Part shown: one piece after another, positions 35,996-47,900 of the stretch
Position numbering within the stretch: position 1 is the first letter of the stretch
How the letters are laid out: the number at the start of each line of letters is the position of its first letter
From: CAZMXS01 sp964570325
Lineage (GTDB): Bacteria > Verrucomicrobiota > Kiritimatiellia > CAIQIC01 > CAZMXS01
Reading direction: 5' to 3'
Length of the DNA stretch: 64,000 nucleotides
Assembly (NCBI GenBank): GCA_964570325.1
Contig: CAZMXS010000003.1
Location: 1-64,000, forward strand
Notes under the pieces: generated by a model
The model's database searches: none
Seen by the model: the letters and a program-made list of their open reading frames with translations, nothing else
Told to the model about the DNA's origin: nothing
Position numbers and translations under genes: made by a program

Positions 35996-36622
35996 ATGAA
36001 AAGATTCCATTCCATTGTTTTAATGGCCGCCACCATGCCCGCCCTGCTGCTCGCCAACGGTTGTGCCATGTTCCGAATGTCCACCAAGGACGTGGACACA
36101 TCCACCGGGAAGAGCCCGGTGGAACGTGCCGACTATAACTACGCCGATATGAAAAACATCACCCAGGATGTGGTCAATCAGTTGTTGACCAGTCCCTTCA
36201 TGGAGAAACAATCCGGCGAGCCAATTATGACCATCGCCGGGGTCCAGAACCGCACGTCGGCCTACGTGGACACCAAGAACCTGACCGACCGGATGCGCAC
36301 CCTGCTCTTCCAGTCCGGGAAGGTGCAATTCGTCAATGAAGCCCGGCGCGACGAACTGCTCAAGGAACAGGGCTACCAGGCCGCCAACGCCACGCCGGAA
36401 ACCCAGGTTGCGGTCGGGAAGCAACTGGGCGCCAAGTACATGATTAGCGGCTCGCTGGTCGAGATGGAAACCAAGTCCGGCCGTCAGGTCCGTGTTTCCA
36501 AGCAAGTGCTGAAATACTACAAGCTCACCATCGAGGTGACCGATCTGCAAACGGGCCTGCTGGCCTGGACGACTGAAGTCGAGTTTGCGCGCCAGGAGAG
36601 CCAGCCGCTCATCGGTTGGTAA
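35996..36622 (+). CDS. LpoB-like outer-membrane lipoprotein
   Basis: A 208-residue lipoprotein. The signal peptide ends in a lipobox-like LLANGC (Cys at about residue 23). The mature part has PIMTIAGVQNRTSAYVDTKN, MRTLLFQSGKVQFVNEARRD, GKQLGAKYMISGSLVEMETK and TDLQTGLLAWTTEVEF, the usual order of LpoB/CsgG-like folds. In Escherichia coli LpoB activates the peptidoglycan synthase PBP1B; whether this one does so is an inference. It is followed 6 bases later by a second lipoprotein gene, a pairing often seen for this family. AAAGGAG precedes the start. Confidence 0.8.
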   Translation: MKRFHSIVLMAATMPALLLANGCAMFRMSTKDVDTSTGKSPVERADYNYADMKNITQDVVNQLLTSPFMEKQSGEPIMTIAGVQNRTSAYVDTKNLTDRMRTLLFQSGKVQFVNEARRDELLKEQGYQAANATPETQVAVGKQLGAKYMISGSLVEMETKSGRQVRVSKQVLKYYKLTIEVTDLQTGLLAWTTEVEFARQESQPLIGW

Positions 36623-36628
36623 CGGCCC

Positions 36629-38011
36629 ATGTTCCCATCGGCCGTCAGCCGGTTGGTCGGGTTAGCGGGCCGGCGCGGGTGGAGTGTCATCCTCGCCGGC
36701 CTGCTCCTGGCTGCCGGTTGCGCCACGCCGGCGCTGGACCGCGCCCGCAATTCGTTTTATGCCGGCCAATACCGGGAAGCCGAATCCATCCTCAATTCCG
36801 CGGGGGCGGCTTCCAAGGATGAGGTGTTGTTTCGCATGGAGCGCGGCATGGCGTTACAGGAGGCAGGCGACTACGCGGGCAGCGCGCGCGAGTTCATCGC
36901 GGCGTCCGACAGGCTCGAAGAGTTGGAAACCTACAGCCTGTCCAAGGGCGCAACCAGCCTGGTGGTCAACGACAACGTGCAGGATTTCATGGGCGCGCCC
37001 TATGAGCGCACCCTGCTCCACAGTTTCACCGCCAAGAATCATCTGGCGCTGGCGCATTGGGACGACGCCGGAGTCGAGGCGCGCCGGATTATCAAGTCAC
37101 TCTCGCCCGATGTGAGGCAGAATTACCCGGATGACGCCTATTCGCGCTACATGGCCGGGTTCTGCCTGGAGATGATTGACGACGCTTCGAACGCCGAACA
37201 GCAGTATCGCCGCGCGTCGGAACTTCTGGGGACCGCGGCCATCAATCCGGAGACCGGCCATTTTGTCGCGCGGCTCCAGACCAACGACCTGGCGGCCGCG
37301 TGGCAAAGCAATGATCTGCCCATCAGGATTGACAACCCGGCCGAAACGAACGCCGGCAAAACCGTCAGCCTGAAGAAGAAAACCACAGGCAAACGTGACG
37401 ACGCCCGCATCAACGATCTGCTCGCCCTGGAAACGGACAAACCTTGGGAGAATGAACTGGTCTGTTTCATCCTCGCCGGCCGGGCGCCGGGCGGTTACGA
37501 GATGGGATCCAGCCAGTGGGAATGGCCGGCGTATACCGCGGAGATCTACTGCGACGGTCGTTTGCTTGGGCACAGTCAAAATCTGGCCGACACCGCCAAC
37601 CTGGCCTATGCCACCGAGCAGATTGATGCTTTGCGTAAAGCGCTTAAGACGGCGGCCCGGGTGGCCATTAAGGAAGGCATCGCGCAGGCGGTGGAGGCCG
37701 GCACCAACAACAGCGGCTGGGGCGACCTGACGCGGCTGATTCTTATTGGCCTGCTGGAACAGCCGGATGTGCGGCGCTGGGAAACTCTGCCGCGCTGGCT
37801 GGGCGTGGCCCGCGTCCCCTGTCCGCCTGATTTGAAGGAATTCGATGTGGTCTTCAAGAGCGCGTACGGCGTGACCATGCGGACCGTGCATGTCACCAGC
37901 CCCATCCAAAAGCGCCGCAACGTCTTTGTCTCGTTCTGCCGCGATCTTCCCGTCCGGGGCGTCCCGGCCACCGCCGCGACGAACATGGCCACCACCGTTT
38001 CCACAAAGTAG
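36629..38011 (+). CDS. Lipoprotein with TPR-like N-terminal region (COG3014-like)
   Basis: A 460-residue lipoprotein with a lipobox LLLAAGC (Cys at about residue 31). Helical repeats resembling tetratricopeptides follow (about residues 35-210; FYAGQYREAESILNSAG, GMALQEAGDYAGSAREF, AKNHLALAHWDDAGVEARR). The C-terminal half contains NELVCFILAGRAPGGYEMGS and an alanine-rich helix RKALKTAARVAIKEGIAQAV. Proteins of this type commonly sit beside LpoB-like lipoproteins, as here, which suggests a shared envelope role in cell-wall synthesis. The biochemical function is unknown. Confidence 0.7.
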   Translation: MFPSAVSRLVGLAGRRGWSVILAGLLLAAGCATPALDRARNSFYAGQYREAESILNSAGAASKDEVLFRMERGMALQEAGDYAGSAREFIAASDRLEELETYSLSKGATSLVVNDNVQDFMGAPYERTLLHSFTAKNHLALAHWDDAGVEARRIIKSLSPDVRQNYPDDAYSRYMAGFCLEMIDDASNAEQQYRRASELLGTAAINPETGHFVARLQTNDLAAAWQSNDLPIRIDNPAETNAGKTVSLKKKTTGKRDDARINDLLALETDKPWENELVCFILAGRAPGGYEMGSSQWEWPAYTAEIYCDGRLLGHSQNLADTANLAYATEQIDALRKALKTAARVAIKEGIAQAVEAGTNNSGWGDLTRLILIGLLEQPDVRRWETLPRWLGVARVPCPPDLKEFDVVFKSAYGVTMRTVHVTSPIQKRRNVFVSFCRDLPVRGVPATAATNMATTVSTK

Positions 38012-38067
38012 CGACTGCGCCCACGAACGTGACGGGGGGCCGTCGGGCAAACAAGCTGCGGCGGCGC

Positions 38068-41000
38068 CTACTGATCGAGCGATATTCGATACAGTCCCGG
38101 GGATATGCCGGCCGCCGTGGTGTCGGTGTATGAGGTAAACCCGTCCAAACCCAGAAGATCGCACGCCACCGGCTGAAACATCAGCCGGCCCGGCAGATTG
38201 GTGGCGCGCTCCAGGCAATAACGCCGACCGGCGACACTGAACCAGCGGATCACAATGCCCGCCGGAACAGAACCGGCCGGCGTCTGGCTCATGGCAAGGT
38301 ATGATTGACTGTTGAGCGGGTCGGTGCCCGCGAGCACTTCCGCGCCATCGCCCATGCGGTCGCCGTCCGTGTCGCCGGCCGTCAGGCGCGTGCCCAGCGC
38401 CAGTTCGTTCGTATCGCGCAGCCAGTCGCCATCCGTATCCGCCAAATCGTTGACCAATTCATATGCGCCCATGTCCCAGGCGGCCGTGCCATCCGCGTTG
38501 CCGTCCAGCGGGCGCTCGATGCCAAGGTAATCGTTCGACACCGGCACGGTGGCGCCGGTGTCAATGCACGGCGAGTTGGACAACAGACGATAATCCCCGG
38601 CCATCCGGTTGACGAATCCGGGCGCGTTGGTGATGCAGACGGAATCGGGTTTGGGCGTCACACAAGACGCCTTCCAGGTGGCCACGCCAAACTCACGATA
38701 AAAATTCTCGAAACTGTTGTAATAAATGATGCAATTCTCAAACGCGCCGCCATTCCAGGCGTAGACGCCGCAGCCATAGCCGCCGGCGTAATTATCGCTG
38801 ATCGTGCAGTTGCGCACCACATTGCTGTCATATCGCGTGACCAGGCCGCCGCCGCACCAACTGGCCACGTTGGTGTAAATCACGCAGTTGACCACCAACG
38901 AAGTGTCCATCGCCCAAACTCCGCCGGCATAATCCTTGGCGTAATTGTGATGGATCTCGCAACCTTCCACCCGCGATGCGGTCGCCCGCACCCCGGCGCC
39001 GCCGCCGTTTTGCAGGATACGGTTATGGCTGACACGGCAATTTTCGATCCAGCTTCCCTCGCAATAGATGCCGGCGCCGCCCAGCCCGAAGAAATTATCA
39101 ACCGTATTGCTGATGACGATGCAGTTCCGCACGCGGCCCGACACGCAATATATTCCCCCACCGTATTGATAATGCGCGCCCCGGGTCACCGTGAAGCCAT
39201 CCAGCGTCGCATAGCACCCACTGATGTTAAAGCAACGCGAGCCGTTGTTGGCGGCGTCCACGATCGTATTCGCCGCGCCGTTGACACTGCGCACGGTGAG
39301 CGGGTTGGTGATCGCGATCTCCTGCGTAAGCACATAGACGCCGTTGCTGACCAGGATCAGCGCCCCCGCCGCCGCCGCGTTTACCGCCTGCTGGATGGAA
39401 GTCGCGGCCGTCAGCCACGATTGATACGGCCATGCGGGGCTGGGATTGTAAAGGTTCACATAATGGGTGCCGGTAACGATACCGGTCGGCCCCAGCGCAA
39501 ATGCGGCCACGATGGTACGGGCGAAATCGTTGGTGACCACCAGCGGGTTTTCGTTGGTCCGCGCGGGCGCCACGTCGCCGGCCCAGCCGGCGAAAACATA
39601 ACTGGCGTCGGCGGGCACGGCGGTCAATGTCACGGCGCCGCCGGCGGCATACCAGCCGTTGGACGCGCCGGCCACCGCGCCATTGCCGTTGGTCTGGATA
39701 GTCAGATAAACATTGGTTGTCCACCGCCAAGTCAGGGTGGCGTTGTTCGTGATCGCGAATAACCCCGTGTTCGTGGCGCCGCCGCTCGCGGGATCATTAC
39801 CGGCCATCATCCAACCGGCGCAGATGAACTGCGTTGACCCGACATTCACCGGCGAGTTGGCGACCAGGCACATGATATTGCTGCCTTTGGCATAAGCCCA
39901 TGAACCGACCGGCGGGACCGGGTCGCCGTAGGCGGATTCCACCGTCAGCGTAACGCCCGTCTGCCGCCAGCCCACGGCATACGCGCTGAACGGGCTGGAG
40001 CCAACGGCGTTGGTAGCCTTGACCCAGTAGTAATAATCCTCGCCGGGGTCACCGGTCGTATCCGCATAATTAGTGCTCACCGCCTCGCCAATGATATCCG
40101 CCGCGTTGGGATCCACCCCACTGCCGCGGAACACGATGTAATGCGTGGCGTCGGCCACGCGATCCCACCGCACATCACACCGATCCCAATACGCGCCCTG
40201 GGTCGCGGCCACATTGGCCGGCGCCTTGGGCAGGGCCGGCCCCGTGCCGGAACGCGTGACGATGAGCACGGGCTGCAAGCCGTCGCCTGTCCGATAATGC
40301 TGCAGCCGGGATCCGGTTGTCTGATCTGGAATTTGCACGGTATGCAAACCAAAGTAATCCCAGCCGTTGGTGACCGCCTGGTTGAAACTGGCCGTTACCG
40401 GCACCGCATTCGTGGTGTCGGCCACCGGCAACTCGTTGCTGTACAACGTGGCAATGGCCGCGACAGAGATATTGGTAAAATCGTAGCCGTTCACCTCGCC
40501 ATTGCCGTCATTCAAATATCCATGCAGCCGGTAGACATTATTGGACGCCGCCAATTGCGACTGGACCACCAGCTCCACCGTTGCGGATTCAACGGTCGTC
40601 GTGTAATTGCTGATGGCAAACTCAATGGTTCCCCGCCATTCGTACCCACCCATGAAAGCGTCATAGCCGGCCTTTAGACTGCTTAAATCTGTGGAATAAG
40701 CCCCTCCGCTGACACTGCGCACCGAGGTTCCGACCGCCACGGCCGTGGAGGTCTCGGCTATTGTTTGCGCTGGCGCTTGCAAATACAACCGGCCGCCATA
40801 CTGGCCGGCGAGGTACGCCTGCCCGTTTCCGGAAATGGCCACGCCATCCCAGTCGTATGTCTGGCCAATCCCAGGCGGATCGGTCAGGCTCCAGGCCGCG
40901 CCGCCATTGGTGGACATGTATAAGCGACCGTTCTGCTCACCGACCAGCATTTGCCGGCCATCGCCAGACATGGCGACGGAGAACCATTCCCGGTATCCGG

Positions 41001-41805
41001 TCTCCGGCGCGGCCGGATTGATATTCTGCCAGTTCACACCGGCGTTGGTAGAGAGGTAGAGATACCCCAGGGCCTGCACGAACACCGTGTGCGTGTAGCC
41101 CGCCAGGATGCATTGGCCGTCGGCGGAAATCGCCACCATATCCCACGAGCCGGTGATACTGCCGCCCGCGGGATGCCGCCGGGTCCAACTGGCTCCATAA
41201 TCATCCGACGTGTAGAAAAAATCGCTGGATCCACCGACCGCCAATAATTCCCCGCTGTGCGCGGTGGCCACAGCATAGCAACTCGTGCGGACGCCGCCAG
41301 GCAGAAGTTCGCTCCAGTTTTGCCCGTAATTCGTTGAACGATATAGACCGGACTCCAGCGCGCCGACCCCTGCATAGATAATGCGGCCGTCGCCGGATGC
41401 CGCGCCGGCTGTCCAATAATGGGTGCCGCCGCCGGCCGGATATTTCTGAACCCAATCCACACCACCGTTGGTGGATAGATAGAACGAACTGCCGAACGCC
41501 GCCGCCACCAATTTTTGCCCGTCATCTGAACAGGTCGCGATCTGCCATTGGGAAGCGGCGGTAAGCACCTCCGTCCATGCGCCACCAAAATTGGTCGAAT
41601 AAAAAACCCCGCCAGAGGACCCGGCATGCGTGGAAACCACGACATATTGGCCGTTTGATGAGAACGCAAACTTATCCCAATTGCAATCCCGGTCGCCATT
41701 CGGACGTGTCTCCGTCCAAGTCACATCCGCTTGTGCCTCAAGCAGCGGCAACAGCGGGAGATACAGGAACGACAAGCTGACCAACCCCCGAATGGCAACA
41801 TTCAT
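38068..41805 (-). CDS. Secreted Asp-box / beta-helix multidomain protein
   Basis: A 1245-residue secreted protein with several modules. After the signal peptide (to about residue 28) come six or more Asp-box (BNR/sialidase-like) repeats such as SSNGQYVVVS, YLSTNGGVDW and YTSDDYGASWTRRHP (about 35-345), then a beta domain (345-530). A fibronectin type III domain (about 535-620), a bacterial GWAGDV-type repeat (about 700-780), a parallel beta-helix with choice-of-anchor Q ending (WDMGAYEL, about 790-1140), calcium-binding thrombospondin type 3 repeats (DTDGDW, DTDGDRMGDG) and the C-terminal module RWFSVAGRRYCLERA follow. AGAGAGGTG precedes the start at 41805. It probably acts at the cell surface; no enzymatic activity can be assigned. 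Confidence 0.75.
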   Translation of the reverse strand: MNVAIRGLVSLSFLYLPLLPLLEAQADVTWTETRPNGDRDCNWDKFAFSSNGQYVVVSTHAGSSGGVFYSTNFGGAWTEVLTAASQWQIATCSDDGQKLVAAAFGSSFYLSTNGGVDWVQKYPAGGGTHYWTAGAASGDGRIIYAGVGALESGLYRSTNYGQNWSELLPGGVRTSCYAVATAHSGELLAVGGSSDFFYTSDDYGASWTRRHPAGGSITGSWDMVAISADGQCILAGYTHTVFVQALGYLYLSTNAGVNWQNINPAAPETGYREWFSVAMSGDGRQMLVGEQNGRLYMSTNGGAAWSLTDPPGIGQTYDWDGVAISGNGQAYLAGQYGGRLYLQAPAQTIAETSTAVAVGTSVRSVSGGAYSTDLSSLKAGYDAFMGGYEWRGTIEFAISNYTTTVESATVELVVQSQLAASNNVYRLHGYLNDGNGEVNGYDFTNISVAAIATLYSNELPVADTTNAVPVTASFNQAVTNGWDYFGLHTVQIPDQTTGSRLQHYRTGDGLQPVLIVTRSGTGPALPKAPANVAATQGAYWDRCDVRWDRVADATHYIVFRGSGVDPNAADIIGEAVSTNYADTTGDPGEDYYYWVKATNAVGSSPFSAYAVGWRQTGVTLTVESAYGDPVPPVGSWAYAKGSNIMCLVANSPVNVGSTQFICAGWMMAGNDPASGGATNTGLFAITNNATLTWRWTTNVYLTIQTNGNGAVAGASNGWYAAGGAVTLTAVPADASYVFAGWAGDVAPARTNENPLVVTNDFARTIVAAFALGPTGIVTGTHYVNLYNPSPAWPYQSWLTAATSIQQAVNAAAAGALILVSNGVYVLTQEIAITNPLTVRSVNGAANTIVDAANNGSRCFNISGCYATLDGFTVTRGAHYQYGGGIYCVSGRVRNCIVISNTVDNFFGLGGAGIYCEGSWIENCRVSHNRILQNGGGAGVRATASRVEGCEIHHNYAKDYAGGVWAMDTSLVVNCVIYTNVASWCGGGLVTRYDSNVVRNCTISDNYAGGYGCGVYAWNGGAFENCIIYYNSFENFYREFGVATWKASCVTPKPDSVCITNAPGFVNRMAGDYRLLSNSPCIDTGATVPVSNDYLGIERPLDGNADGTAAWDMGAYELVNDLADTDGDWLRDTNELALGTRLTAGDTDGDRMGDGAEVLAGTDPLNSQSYLAMSQTPAGSVPAGIVIRWFSVAGRRYCLERATNLPGRLMFQPVACDLLGLDGFTSYTDTTAAGISPGLYRISLDQ

Positions 41806-41955
41806 GCGGCACCTCTCTGTTAGCCAACCCGCGTTGATTATCATTCAAAGTCGGGTGCACCGCAAGAATGAAGCGATTTTAATGGTTGGACACACCCCAG
41901 CGATCACTGATTACGGACCGCCGGCCGCTGATGGCGATTGACCGCCCACTCCTCC

Positions 41956-44900
41956 CTATGGCCCTATCTCGACCTGAATCCCGTATATCCCATTGACCGA
42001 GCTGGGCGCGGAGTCGGTCCAGACGTTCACCGGCGGAGTTGCCGGCAATCCAGTGGCCAGCCGTTGGAAGCCGGACATGATATTTGTAGCGAAGTAAACC
42101 GAGTATACGCGCTCGGCCGCCGACGGCCACTCAATGACCTTCTGGCCGGCCACCCGCCGGAGAATGCTGGCCACATACAAGAATGAATGATCATCCGTCG
42201 GATCAGTGTTCGATATCCATTCCCACTCATTCCACATCCGGTCGCCGTCGTAATCCAATCCGCCGTCAAACGGGTTGTACCGGTTCACCGCCACCGGGAA
42301 GCCGTCCTCCCACGTGTCGGGCATCCCGTCGCCATCGGTGTCCACCCGGTTCGTTGCCGCCAGCCGTTCCGCCCAGAACTTCCAGTCCAGGTTCGGCGGC
42401 GGATTCGAACTGATTGAATACATCCGGATGTTGGTCACCGTCACACAGACGCCCGGATCAATGATCCCGCCCGGCACCTGCGCCGCAATCTGGCCCGACA
42501 CATTCACAAACGGGTAACCGGTCTCCGGATCGGTCCCCTGGGGATTCACCAGCCAGTACATCGTATTGCTCCAGATGCCCAGCCGTTCCGTCGGGCCCAG
42601 CCGCGCCCCATCCGTCGCGGTATTGCAGATTTCAAAGGACACGAGATACCGGAACGCGCCATATTGCTGCCAATCCACGATGTTCACCGTCGCATCGGCG
42701 CTCACTTCCTGCGCAAAATGCGCGATCACCAGGCCATTGGAAACAAGCGTCGCCGTCGTGTCGGACGCGCTCAACGAGCCCAGCACCACGCCATTGGGCG
42801 CCTCCCACCACAGGAACCGGAAGCCCGCGCTGGCCGCGACGCCGATGGCGACCGGCGTGTTGTAGTCCACCACATGCGCCCCCGCCGCCGGCGTCAAGAC
42901 GCCACCCCCCGTCGGCGTGGCCAGCATCATCACCACCGGCCGGATCATGAATGCATTGGTCACCCCGGACGCCGGATTCCAGTTGCCGTCGCCCGCCTGC
43001 TGCGCCGCGACCGCCGCCGGGCCCGCCCCATTGAAGCTCAACGTCCCGCTATAGCTCAAGGCGCACGGGCCGTAGACCACTTCGTACGCCACCGGCAAAC
43101 CGGAAGACGCGGTCGCCGCGAGCGCCACCGTGCTGGTCTGCGCCTGGTCGGGAATTGCGGGGAAGTTGATCGTCTGGTTGGCCTTGGCCACCACCAGCGT
43201 CCCCGTCTGCCAGCCCTGGTACATCAAATCATTGACTGTTCCCGTAACGGCATAACTGCCCGCATTGATCGGCGCGTTGGTGCTGCCATTGTAGGTGAAA
43301 TCCACCCCCAAGCCGGACGGCACGGTGGTTGCCGTCACCACGCGCGGCGTGCCTGTATAGGTCTGCGCCAGGTCGAGCAACGTCACCGCCGCGATCGCCT
43401 TGGTCACCATGAACGTGTTGGTCACGCTCGGCGCCGCGTTCCAGTTGGTGGTGCCTGCCTGGCTCGCCACGATGGACACCAACCCATCCGTCGTGAAGGC
43501 CAGATTCGTGCCGTCGGTGATCACGCCCGGGCCGGATCCGACCGCGAAGCTCACCGGCAANNNNNNNNNNNNNNNNNNNNNNNNNNNNNNNNNNNNNNNN
43601 NNNNNNNNNNNNNNNNNNNNNNNNNNNNNNNNNNNNNNNNNNNNNNNNNNNNNNNNNNNNACCGCGAAGCTCACCGGCAAGCCCGACCCCGACGTCGCCG
43701 CCAGTCCGACGAGATTGGTTGTCCACTGATCAGCGATCACGGGGAAGCTGATGGTCTGGTCAGCTTTCGCCACCGTCAGAGCCACGATGTAGGCCTGCGG
43801 GGTATTCGTCGCGTCGGGCGCGGTCATCATGTTCGTCGCGTAATACGTGCCCGCGTTCACTCCCGCGATATTCACCGCGTTGGTCAACTGCGTCTGTGCG
43901 CCCTGCGCCACCGTGCCGGTCGCCGGCGCAACCCCGAGCCAGCCGCTTGCGCCGCTGCTATAGGTCCAGGTATTCGAATACGTGAAGCCGCTCACCCCCA
44001 CGTTGGTCACGCCCATGAACTGCGCCGCCGGGTTCGTGCCGACATAAACCGCCGCAAAGTCCAACCGATTGGTCAGGAACTTGATCCCGCCGCCAAGGCC
44101 GAAGCCCGCGACGTTAAGCACGTACGGGGTGTTGGTGCCGTCATACGTGAACGTGAATGCCGCATTCTGCTGGGCGCCCAGCGGGGTGAAGACAATGCGG
44201 ATGGCAACCGCCGATGACGCGGATATCGCGGCTGGCGGATTGAGGATGGCGAAGCAAGCCGCGCCCGCGCCGCTGGTCGTCACGCCGCTGATCGTCAGTC
44301 GGGCCGTGCCGTTGTTGGTGATGCTGAATGTGTTGGTCAGCGACTGCACGCCGACGATCAGTGCGCCAAAATCCGTCCCGTTGGTCGGCGTCGCCGCCGC
44401 GCCGCTGGCGATCACCGCGCCGTTGGTCCCGCGCAGCACGAACTCCGGACCCAGCGCCTGGAAGGTGTTCGTCACGTCCGGCGCCGCGTTGTAGTTGAAG
44501 TCGCCGGGCTGGCTCGCCACGATCGAGACCGTCCCGTACCCGCTGAACGAGAGGTTGGTTCCGCCCACGATTGCCGCCGGGCCCGCCCCCACCGCGAACG
44601 ACACGCCCAAGCCGGATGAAGCCGTCGCCGCCAGGCCCAGCCGGTTAGTCCAGAACGGATCCGCAATTGGATCGAAGGTAATCGTCTGGTTTGCCCGGAT
44701 GCAGTTTACCAGCGCCGTCACGGTCTGCGGGTTGTAGAAGTCGTCCGCCGCCTTCGTCGCCGTCACCGTCACGGTCCCGGTGCCGGCCAGAGCCGACAGC
44801 CGGTTCGGGCTGATAATCGCGCCCGCGCCTGAGAGCACCGCATAGCTCACCGCGCCCGTGCCCGACCCGCCCGTCGTGGACAGCGTGTTGGTTGTTCCGT

Positions 44901-47900
44901 AAGTCTGCGGGCTCGTCGGCGTGAAGACCAGTTCCGACTGCGTCGCGCGGTTGACATTGAATGTGTTGGTCACGCTCGGCGCCGCGTTCCAGTTCGTGTC
45001 GCCCGCCTGGCTCGCCACGATGGAAACGACACCATAGGACGTGAACGACAAGTTTGTTCCGCCGCTGATCATCGCCGGGCCGGAGAGCACGGAGAAACCA
45101 ACCGGCAGGCCGCTCGTGGCGGTCGCGGCCAGGCCTACCTGGTTCGTCGCCAGTTGATCCGGGATCGCTGGGAAGCTGATCGTCTGGTCGGCCTTCGCCA
45201 CAACCAGTGCCACCACCACCAGTTGCGGGCTGTTGGTTGCATCGAGCGCCGTTACCCGATTGGTCGCCCAGTGCGTGCCCGCATTGAGCCCCGTGATGTC
45301 CACGACATTGGTCAGCCGCGTGGCGGCGCCATTGGCCACCGTGCCCAGCGCCGGCCGCACTGTCAGCCACCCGGCCGCCGTCGAGCCATAGGCCAGGATG
45401 TTGGTGTAGGTATAGGCGCTGACGCCGTTGTTACCCATCCACACCAGCTGATCCGCCGGGTTCGCGCCCAGGTACGTCGCCGCGAAAGTCAACCGGTTGG
45501 TTGCGAGGTCAATGTTTCCGCCCAATCCGAATCCGGCCACGTTCACGATGAACGGCGTGTTCGTTCCATTGAACGCGAAGCTAAACGCCGCGTCATGCTG
45601 CCCGCCCAGCGGGGTGAAGCGAACCGAGAATTGGACCGCGGAGGCCACCGCTATTACGGATGGCGCATCCAGGATGCTGAACGCCGCCGCGCCCGCGCCG
45701 CTGGTCGTCACGCCGCTGACGGCCAGGGCGTAAGTGCCGCGGTTGGTGATGGTGAAGGTGTGCGTCCGCGTCTCCACATTAACAATCGCCGCGCCAAAGT
45801 CCGTGCCTTCCGTTACGGAAGCCGCCGCGTTGTTGGCAATTTCTGCGCCGTTGGTCCCGCGCAGGATAAACTCCGGACCGAGCGCATTGACCAGGTTGGT
45901 CACGTCCGGCGCCGGATTCCAATTCGCGTTGCCGGCCTGCGTGGCCACCACCTGCACCGGCCCAACCCCGGTAAACGACAGATTTGTGCCGTCGCTGATC
46001 GAGCCCGGTCCGCTAAGCACGGCGAAGCTAACCGGCAGGCCCGATGCCGCCGTGGCCGCCAAGCCGGTCGCGTTCAACCAGTAGGTGTCGGCCAGCGCCG
46101 GGAAGGTGATGGTCTGGTTGCCCTTGCCAACCTGGAAGCTATTGGTAATGGCCCGCGCCGGCAGGTAATCCACGTTGCCGGTCTGCATGGCGACGATGTC
46201 CACCTGCCCGACGGCGGTGAAGCCGATGCTCGTGGCACTCAACCATTGGACCGGGTTCCCCGGCAAGTTAGTGTAGCTGACCGGCAGGCCCGAGCTGGCC
46301 GTCGCGCCCAGGTGCACAATGTCCGGATAGGTCTGGTCCGGGATCGCCGCGAACGTGATCGCTTGCGTGCGGGTGTTGTCGGATGCCAGGATCCGGATGC
46401 GCTGGTAGCGCGTCACCAGTTCCACGTTCTCCAAGGTCTGCAGGATGCCTGCCGCCGCCGTGTACCGGCCGGCCTCCAGGATCACCGTGTAGGTGTTCGT
46501 GAACGGCAGCGGGTCGTAGCTGTCGGGCTGCGTGGTGGTGAAGTAGTTGCCGTACTGGTCAATATAGCTCTTCTGCCCCACGTTGTTCGTGTTGGCATAA
46601 ACCGTGTTGGTCAGCGGGAACACGTCGAGCAAGTAATCGAGGTCGGCTTTGAACTGGACCAGGTTGCCGTTGGTGAACGCCGGATTGTAACCGGTGTATC
46701 CGCCGAAGCGCACAATGATCCCCGCCAGGTTCGTTTGGTTGAGGATGTCGCGCAGGTCGGTCAGGGCCTGCCACACCGTCCAGTCATAGCGCGAGAAGAC
46801 ATTGCGTTCGATCCCCTCGACTTTTTGGGTCGCCATCCAGATACTCATCAGGTCGGGCTCCACCGTTCCGCGCAGGTTGAGGGTGAACGGCGTATCCGTG
46901 CCGTCATAGGCGAGCACCACCTGCGCCGTATGGATGCCGATCACGCCGGTATCGAAGGCCACCGCCCACGGCGCGGCCGCCCCTGTGCTCAGCGTGGCCG
47001 GACATTCCATCACCCGGAACGCCGGCGAGCCGTTGGTGACCAGGCCCAGCAGGCGCCAGGCGCCCGTACCGGCGTTGGTGATCGTGAAGACGTTGGTCTG
47101 GCACGGATAGTTGAAGAAGACCGTGTCGTAGACCATGCCCTTGGCCGCGTTCGGGGCCTCGCCGCTGGCGATCGCCTCGCCGTTGGTCCCCAGCACGATC
47201 AGCGCCGGCCCGAAGACCGTGAACGTGTTGGTCACCTCCGGCGCCGCGTTCCAGTTGGCGTCACCAAGCTGGGACGCGAGAATGGAAACAACGCCATAGC
47301 CCGTGAACGATAGATTCGTCCCGCCGGCGATCTCAGCCGGCCCGCCATTAGTCGCAAAGCTAACCGGCAATCCGGAGCTGGCCGTCGCCGCCAGGCCCAG
47401 CCGGTTAGTCCAGAACTGATCGCCGATCGGCGGGAACGTGATCGTCTGGTTCGCCTTGCCGACGACCAGCGTCCCGGTCTGGCTGCCTTGGTACATCACC
47501 TCATTGACCACGCCGGTGATGGCATAACTGCCGGCATTAGTTGGCGCCCAGGTATTGCCGTCATAAGTAATATCCACGGTCAGGCCCGCGGGCGCCGTCG
47601 TCGCCGTCACCACCCGCGGCGTGCCGTCATAGGTCTGGTTCAGGTTATTCAGCGTCACGGACGCCACGGCTTTGGACACGTTGAAGGTGTTCGTCACGTC
47701 CGGCGCCGCATTCCAGTTTGTGTCCCCGGCCTGCGAGGCAATGACGGACACCACGCCCGCGCCCGTGAACGACAGGTTCGTCCCGCCGCTGATCGCGGCC
47801 GGACCGCTTCCCACCGCGAAGCTCACCGGCAAGCCGGATGTGGCCGTCGCCGCCAGGCCGATCCGGTTGGTTGTTTCCTGGTCGCCCAACGCCGGGAAGC

